From the NCBI RefSeq assembly GCF_901000735.1, contig NC_081544.1, forward strand, positions 13,430,630 through 13,494,629: a stretch of DNA of 64,000 nucleotides, given 5' to 3'. Source of the stretch: Corylus avellana (lineage: Eukaryota; Streptophyta; Magnoliopsida; Fagales; Betulaceae). Positions 50,901-59,900 of this stretch are shown in pieces. Positions within the stretch are counted from its first letter, which is position 1, and each line of letters begins with the position of its first letter. The notes under the pieces were generated by a model, which was given only the letters and a program-made list of their open reading frames with translations, was not told where the DNA came from and made no database searches. Position numbers and translations under genes: made by a program.

Positions 50901-53900
50901 TCCAGAGGAGAAAGAAGAGAGTTTTAGGGTTTCCTAGCTTTTGGATCTTAAGTTTGTGATTTTATATATGTAAGTATTCAATTTTTGTCATGAATTCCAT
51001 TAATCTTGTTTTCTCTTTCAATACAATGAGAGGCTAAACCCTCAACTAAGGTTGAGGATGAAGACTCACTTATGATTAACAACATTATTTCATGTATGTA
51101 GTATTTTCCAATTTAATGATTTGATTTCCCTATTGTTTTACTTCAAATCAATTGTGTTGAATGATTCTTGAAAATCTTTTGTGATTGAAGGATACATTTG
51201 ATGATTTGAGATAATTCAATACAATTGATTGCTTGATTCTCTTTGTTAAAAATTGGATTTCCCTTGTGATTTATTCTCTGGATACAATTGATGTTTTGAT
51301 GAATATTGGATACATTCTTGTGATTTTCGAATACAGTTGATGATTTAATTGATATTGGATTTCTTTTGTGATTTGTGATTTGAAACAAAAGTAAAACATA
51401 CCTAAGATTTATTTGTGAGAACTTTAGGAAGTATTATAGATCATGGAACTATGTTGCTATGAATTTGTGAGTGCAGATTCCGAAATCCTAGTGCTTCGTC
51501 AATAGATTACTTTCACTTAAATTTGTTCATGCTTTTGATTTTTCATTCACACAACAATCTCTCAAATTTTGGAATTAGGTTAAGGTTTAATTGATATATA
51601 TATTTAAATTTGCTTTCAAGAACACATTTCCCTGTGGGATCGACCTCGCACTTGTAAACCCTTTTTCTTACAAACGAATCGTGCACTTACGAGTATTAAA
51701 ATTTTCACAACACCACCTGTCAACAAGATCGCCTCGAATAATTGCACATGCTCGTAAAACTGCGGGCAAATTGGATGAAATTGTATTTTCACAACTAGGA
51801 CCAAAGCCCCCATGTGCCTAACAAAATGGTCAAGTGCTAACCCAGAATTGTTTGGCACAAAAATTTACGAGCTTATGTAAAACTTCGAGGTGATCATGTC
51901 GGCGGGTGCAACGAAGTTATTCGACTTTGTTTACCCCCGATATTCTCTACTGAATGATAAATTTTTTCTCGAAGTTCAGTAGCCCCGAACCCGCTGGAAG
52001 GATTCGAATCTCTTTGTGCCACCCGTCGACAAGATCGCCTCTAACGCGTACGCTCGTAAAATTTCGGACCAATCTAATGAAAATGTATTTTCACAACTAA
52101 GACCAAAGCCCATGGGCCTAACGAAATGCTCGTGTAGCAGTAAGTGCGAACCCGAAATAGTTTGGCACGAAAACTTACGAGCTTGTGCAAAACTTTGAGG
52201 CGATCATGTTGGCGGGTGCCATGAAGTGATTCGATTTCTTTTGCCCCTAATATTCTCTACTGAGCGATAACTTTTTTCTGGAAGTTTGATAGCCCCGATC
52301 CCGCCGGAATGGCTCAAATCTCTTCGTGGCACCTGTCTACAAGATCGCCTCGAACAACTGCATACGCTCGAAAAATTTCAAAATAATTGGATGAAGTTTT
52401 ATTTTCATAAGTAGGACCAACACCCATAGGCCTAACGAAATGCTCTTGTAGCGGTAAGTGCGAACCTGTAATCATTTGGTACGAAAATTCACGAACATGT
52501 GCAAAACTTCGACGCGATCATGTCGGCGGTTGCCACTAAGCGTTTCAAATTCGTTTGCCCCCTTACGTTCACAACTGAACGATAACTTTTTTTCTGGAAG
52601 TTTGATAGCCTCGATCCCGCCGGAATGACTCGAATCTCTTCGTGGCATCCGTCGGCAAGATTGCCTTAAACGCATACGCTAGTAAAATTTCGGGCCAATC
52701 GGATGAAGATGTATTTTCACTACTAGGACCAAAGCCCATGGGGCCTAACAAAATGCTCTTGTAGCGGTAAGTGCGAACCCAAAATAGTTTGGCACGAAAA
52801 CTTACGAGCTTCTGCAAAACTTCAAGGCGATCATGTCGGCAAGTGCCACTAAGTAATTCGAGTTCGTTTGCCCCCCGATACTCTTTACTAAGCGATAACT
52901 TTTTCTGGAAGTTTGGTAGCCCTGATCCCACCAGAACAACTTGAATCTTTTCATGCCACCCATCGACAAGATCGCCTTGAACAACTGCACATGCTCGTAA
53001 AATTTCGGGCATATCCGATGAAGTTGTTTGTTTACAATTAGGACCGAAGCCCATGGGCCAAACGAAATGCTCTTGTAGCAGTAAGTGCGAACTTGGAATA
53101 GTTTGGCAGGAAAAGTTACGTGCTTCTGCAAAACTTCGAGGCGATCATGTCGACGGGTGTCACGAAGTGATTCGAGTTAGTTTGCCCCCGATGTTCACTA
53201 CTAAACGATAAATTTTTTTCTGGAAGTTCGGTAGCCCTGATCATGCAGGACCGACTCGAATGTCTTCGTGTCACCCTTGGACAAGATCACCTCGACCAAC
53301 TGCACACGCTCGTAAAATTTCGGAACAATCGGATGAAGTTTTATTTTCACAACTAGGATCAAAGCCCATGTGCCTAACGAAATGCTCTTGTGGCGGTAAG
53401 TGCGAACCTAGAATCATTTGGCACGAAAATTCACGAGCTTGTGCAAAACTTCGAGGCGATCATGTCGGCGGCTGCCATGAAGTGATTCGAATTCATTTGC
53501 CCCTCTATGTTTACTACTAAAAAATAATTTTTTTTGGAAGTTTGGTAGCTCCGATCCCACCGAAACGACTCGAATCTCTTTTTTGCACCTGTCGACAAGA
53601 TTGCCTCAAATAACAGTACATGCTCATAAAATTTCGGGCCAATCGGATGAAGTTGTATTTTCACAACTAGGACCAAAGCCCATTGGCCAAGCGAAATGCT
53701 CTTGTAGCGGTAAGTGCGAACTCGAAATAGTTTCTCATGAAAACATGCGAGTTTGTGCAAAACTTCGAGACAATTATGCCGGCGGATGCTATGAAGTGAA
53801 TCGAATTCGTTTGCCCTCGATATTCTCTACTGAATGATAACTTTTTTCTAGAAGTTCGATTGCCCCGATCCCGCCAGAACGGCTCTAATCTCTTCATGGC

Positions 53901-56900
53901 ACCCATCAACAAGATCGCCTCAAACAACAACATACGCTCGTAAAATTTCGTGCTAATCGAATGAAATTATATTTTCACATTTAGAATCAAAGCCCATGGG
54001 CCAAACGAAATGCTCTTGTAGCGGTAAGTGCAAACCTAGAACAGTTTTTCATGAAAACTGACGAGCTTGTGCAAAACTTCGAGGAGCTCATGTCGGCGGG
54101 TGCCATGAAGTGATTAGAGTTCGTTTGCCACCAATATTCTCTACTGAATGATAACTTTTTTCTGAAAGTTCGGTTGCTGATCTCCCTGGAACGACTCGAA
54201 TCTATTCGTGCCACCCGTCAACAAGATCACCTCAAAGAACTGCACACGCTCGTAAAATTTTGGGCCAATCGAATGAAGTTGTATTTTCACAACTAGGACC
54301 AAAACCCATTGGCCTAACGAAATGCTCTTGTAGCGATAAGTGTGAACCCAGAATCATTTGACACAAAAATTAATGAGCTTGTGCAAAACTTCTAGGCGAT
54401 AATGTCGGCGGCTATCATGAAGTGATTCGAGTTCGTTTGCCCCTCGATTTTTCAGTTTTAAACGATAACTTTTTTCTAGAACTTCTTTATAAANNNNNNN
54501 NNNNNNNNNNNNNNNNNNNNNNNNNNNNNNNNNNNNNNNNNNNNNNNNNNNNNNNNNNNNNNNNNNNNNNNNNNNNNNNNNNNNNNNNNNNNNATCGGTG
54601 AGTATAGAGAGATTAGGGAAGAAAAGGGAGAAAAGGAGTTAAAGAAGCAGAGAAGCTACGAGGAGACAATGAGACTGTCATCGAAGGCAACCCAAGAAGT
54701 TTGCAAAGTTTGTCAAGAACAGGGTCGGTGAGGTTATGACAAGACCTTATGTCCGAAGAAGACCCATGTTCCGGTGATGGCTCAGGGAGGTTCGGGGGGG
54801 GTTCCGATGGAGCCTGTTACAGTGCCAACGAAATCTTTTGGGCCAGCGAAGTCTGTTCGAGGTCCGGTAGAGGGTGGCGTGAATGGTACGAAAACTGGAG
54901 GTTGCGTGGAGGTCTTGCCAATAGTTCCAGCGAGGTCAGCAAAGCCGGCGGAGAAGTCTGTGCCGTTGTCAGTCTCTGATCGCATGAAGGGACGGGAGGG
55001 GATGGGGTACCATGCTGGGTAGACCTACTCTGAGGTAGGTATTGAGCTCCTCAACGTGAAGGAGTTGTTGAAACGTTTGAAGAGGGAATGTGACGTGGGG
55101 ATGTATAAGATCGACAGGGTGTTTAATCAGATGAAGCTCAGTGGGCTTGGGCCGGGAGATAAGGAAGATGCTGGTCAATGGACGGCTGTATTGAAAGAGA
55201 AGGAGAAAATTGGGCTGGGAGGAAAAACAATAAAGGCCAATAGCGGGCTGAAGGTGAAGAAGAAGGTGATGTTTAAGCCCAAAGGGGTCGTGGGCTCAGG
55301 CGTGGGCTGTAGTTTTAGCCCAGCTCAAGATGGTTTTAATTCTCAAGTTGGGTTGGCCTCAACGGCGGCCTCTGAGAAAGTCACGACTGGGTCGCAATCT
55401 CTCATGCCTTCACCGACGTGTTTGTCGTTGGCCAACAAAGAGCTTACAGGGGGAGGGGGGACTAGGTCAGCGACAGAAAGGATTCCCAGGGTGTCTATCG
55501 GCACTTCTGCAGGGGGTGTTATCGGTTTCTTGGCCAGAAAGAACTCAAGCCAAAAAATTCCCATAAGCCCGATGGAGGAGACTCAACCCATTGGTAAAGG
55601 GAAAACTCTGTTGACTTATAAGAGGAGGCAGGATGGGCCGCAAAGAAGGGACAAGACTTTGGTGAGTTCGCTAGAAGCCTCAGTTTCGGCGTCTGGGCAG
55701 TTGAAGGGGCTCCTTGGACCGACTCCGGAAAATTCCCAGAGGGTGCCAGAGACGCTTCTGTCGTCGGAGGATCATCAGAGGTCGCCGGAGAGGACTATGG
55801 AGACCGGCGAGGCTGGGGAGGGTACGTTTTTGGCCACACGTCAATTATTGAGGGGGAGTCCCTCTTGCAGGAAGGTTGAGATAGCCGTCGGGGGTTGGGC
55901 TCAGTAGGCTCATCGGGGGGAGGAAAGGAGATTGGGTCCGCTGATTCAATTTGGACAGGAAAGATTGGATCGAACATCGGAATTGGAGTGCTTGGAGTCT
56001 GATTCAAGTATGGATGGGGACAAAATTTCTGAAACAGTAGGGTTGGAGGAGTTAAGGTCAGACACGATTTCATCTAGTTGGGTAGTTGAAAACTTCCTCA
56101 AATTTTGTCCAAAAATTGGTGTTTCTGATGAGGGGAAAAGGGAGGACTTGGAGGTTTTGTTCAAAGCAATTGAAGTTTCTAGAATGTAGTACGATTCTGA
56201 TTTGGGAGGTGTTTCTGCCCATATTCCTGCACTCAAAGGACTTGAAGAGATTGAGGAATGTGAGAGGGTCGCTTTGGTGGATCACGAAGCTTAATATCGT
56301 AGTATGGAATGTGAGAGGGTTGAATGCCCTCAAAAAAAGGTTGCGCATTAGGGGTCTTTTGAAAGAATGGAAGGTAGATATAGTGTGTTTGATTGAGACT
56401 AAGATGGAGACTATCTCCCGAGAGGTGATACATAGTCTTTGGGGAGGTCAACATGTGGGGTGGAAGTATAAAGGTTCTAATGGTTCGTCGGGGGGGATGT
56501 TAATGATGTCGGATAGGAGGGTAGTGGAGTGTAAGGAGGATTGTGTGGGGCATTTCACTTTGGCTTGCTCTTTTCAAAATGTGGAGGATAGTTGGGTTTG
56601 GGCGTTTGGGGGAGTGTATGGGCCGAATGAGGAAGTGGAGAGAAGGGCTCTTTGGGAAGAGCTGGCTGGTTTGATGAGGGTGTGGGAGGTCCCTTGGTGT
56701 TTTGGCGGGGATTTTAACATTGTACGTTTTCCTAGTGAGTGCTCCAGTGTTTCTTATTATTCTTCGGGCATGATGGATTTCTCGGACTTCATTTCAAAGA
56801 ATAATTTGGTGGATATTCCGATGATGGGGGACTAATTTACTTGGTCCAATAATCAAGAAAATGAGAGTTGGTCGAGGATTGACCGGTTCTTGCTATCCTC

Positions 56901-59900
56901 GGATTGGGAAGATCACTACCCAGCAGTATCACAAAGAAGACTTCAACGCCTGCTATCCGATCACTTCCCTTTATTACTGGACTGTGGGACTCCTTGTGGA
57001 GGTAAGAAGGGTTTTAAATTTGAAAATATGTGGCTTAAAGCTGAGGGTTTCGTTGATAAGGTTGCTTCTTGGTGGGGGTCGTATTTGTTTGAGGGTTTAC
57101 CTAGTTTTGTGCTTGCTAATAAACTTCTTTACTTATCAAAAAAAAAAAATAAATAAACTGAAATCCCTTAAAGTGGATTTGAAAAAGTGGAATGAGGAGG
57201 TCTTTGGGATATTGGGAGGAAAAAGAAGGAGTTGTTGGGAGGTATCCAGGAGTTGGATGAGTTGGCAGAATCGAGAGGCTTAGATCAGGAGGAGAAGATC
57301 CCAAAGGCAGACGAGATGAAAGATTTGGAGAATACCTTATTGTGTGAAGAAATTCATTAGCGCCAAAAACCGAGAGCTTTGTGGCTCAAGGAGGGGGATC
57401 GGAATACTCGCTTCTTCCACAAGATGGCTAATTCCCATTGAAGGTACAATCGTGTGGAAGTGCTCCGTATTAATGGCGTTTTATCCGGTGATCTAGCTGA
57501 GGTAAAAGATCACATAGTGCAATATTACCAAAGCCTATATTCGGAACAAAGCACTTGGCGCCCTAGAATGGATAACCAGCCCTTTTTGTCCATCAATGAG
57601 GAGGATAATAGGTGGTTAGAAAGAGATTTTGAGAAAAATGAGGTTTGGTAGGTGGTAAAAGGCATGGATGGGGATAAGGCTCCGGGTCTAGATGGCTTTT
57701 CCATGGCTTTTTTTCAAGCTTGCTAGGGTGTTATTAAACAAGACGTTATGGCGGTTTTCACAGAGTTCCATCGTAGACGTCAATTGGTGAAGAGCTTGAA
57801 TGCAACTTTTATTTCCTTGATTCCGAAAAAGGTGGATGCGGTGGAGATGAAGGACTTTCGGCCCATTAGCCTGGTGGGAGGGGTGTATAAAATTGTGTCT
57901 AAGGCTCTTGCCAATAGGATGAGAACTGTTTTGGGTAAGGTCATTTCCTATTCTCAAAATGCTTTTATTGGGGGTCGGCAAATCCTAGATTCCGTTCTCA
58001 TTGCAAATGAATGTGTGGATAGTCGCATGAAATCAGGGGTGCCAGGTGTTCTCTGTAAATTGGATTTGGAAAAGGCCTATGACCATGTAAATTGGGACTT
58101 TGCTTTGTATTTGCTGCATAGATGTGGTTTTGGCGAGAGGTGGAGGGCTTGGATAGAGTGGTGTATTAAGACGGTAAGATTCTCCATTCTCGTGAATGGT
58201 TCTCCGGAAGGGTTCTTTAACAGTTCGAGAGAAATCCAACAAGGGGATCCTCTCTCTCTGTTATTGTTTGTGCTTGTTATGGAGGCTTTGAGTAAGATGG
58301 TGAATGTGACGGTTGACCAAGGCCTTTTGACTGGTTTCTTGGTGGGAAATAGGGTCTCGTCGGAATTGATGGTCTCCCATTCTTTATTTGCGGATGATAC
58401 TTTGATTTTTTGTGAAGATTCTATCGAGCAAATCCGGTATGTTCGTCTCATTCTCTTATGCTTTGAAGCTGTTTCGGGGTTGAGAGTGAATCTGGGAAAG
58501 TCAAAGATTGTGGCCATTGGTGAGGTGGAGAATATTGGGGTTTTAGCTAATATCCTTGGGTGTAGTGTTGCCAAGTTGCCTATGAAGTATTTGGGTCTCC
58601 CTCTTGGGGCGCCGCATAAGGATACGGTTATGTGGAATGAAGTGATCGAAAAGATGGAGCGTCAGATGGCAGGTTGGAAGAGAATGTATCTTTCTAAAGG
58701 AGGTCGTTTAACTCTCATTAAGGGCACTTTGGCTAATCTTCCGACTTACTTTTTGTCTCTGTTTCCAATTCCTGTTAGTGTAACTAAAAGGATTGAGAAA
58801 GTCCAAAGAGATTTCTTATGGGGAGGAATGGGAGATGAGCCTAAATTGCATCTTGTAAGTTGGAACCAAGTCTGCCGCCCTCTACGCTTTGGTGGTCTTG
58901 GCATTCGGAAGTTGCACCAATTTAATCAAGCTCTTTTGGGGAAATGGCTTTGGAGATATGCAAATGAGAACGGGGCTCTTTGGTGTAAGCTGATCAAAGC
59001 TAAGTATGAAGACCAAGAAGGTGGGTGGTGCACGAAGGAGGTTTCGGGTTCTCATGGTGTGGGTCTATGGAAGCATATTCGTAAAGGGTGGAATTTTTTT
59101 GCCAAAGGTATTCGTTTTGAGGTGGGGGAGGGTTCGAAAGTTCGATTCTGGCATGATATTTGGTGTGGGGACAATTCCTTGAAGCAAGCCTTCTCGTCCT
59201 TATTCAGTATCGCCAGACACAAAGAAGCTTGGGTGAAGGATAATTTTGTTGGGAGGAATGGGATTGTTGAGTGGGATGTCATTTTTGTTCAATCGGTCCA
59301 AGATTGGGAGATGGATTTGGTTTCTCCTTTTTTTGATCGTTGTATTCTTGCAAGGTTTCCCTAGGCAGTGTAATCGTATTTGCTGGTCTTCGTCCAAGAA
59401 GGGCAAGTTCGAGGTTAAGTCGTTCTACAAGGCCTTGTCCATTTCTAATCAAGAGGAGTTTCCTTGGAAGAGCATCTGGCGTACTAAAGCGCCTCAACGA
59501 GTGGCTTTTTTCGGGTGGACTGTGGCCTTAGGCAAAATTTTGACTCATGATACATTGCGTAAGAGGAATATAGTGGTAGTGGAGTGGTGCTGTATGTGCA
59601 AGAAGACAGGAGAGTTAGCCGATCATCTTCTTCTCCACTGTGAGCTCTCAAGTACTCTTTGGCACACGATTTTTAAGCGGTTTGGATTGCATTGGGTCAT
59701 GCCTTGCAGGGTGAGGGCCTTGTTTGATAGCTGGTGGTCGGGAGGGCGATCTCGAAGCGTGGTTGTGTGGAAGATGATCCCTCTGTGTCTTATGTGGTGT
59801 ATTTGGAATGAAAGAAATGCTAGATGTTTTGAAAATTCCACTAGGACCATAGAGAAATTGACTCATTTTTTCTTCTTTACTCTTTACTCTTGGACGGCCG

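Noticed and set aside
52569..53131. Open minus-strand frames of 109-161 codons across the satellite
   Set aside because: The frames shift from unit to unit, start at arbitrary points and follow the 312-bp repeat; no family match. Read as repeat by-product.
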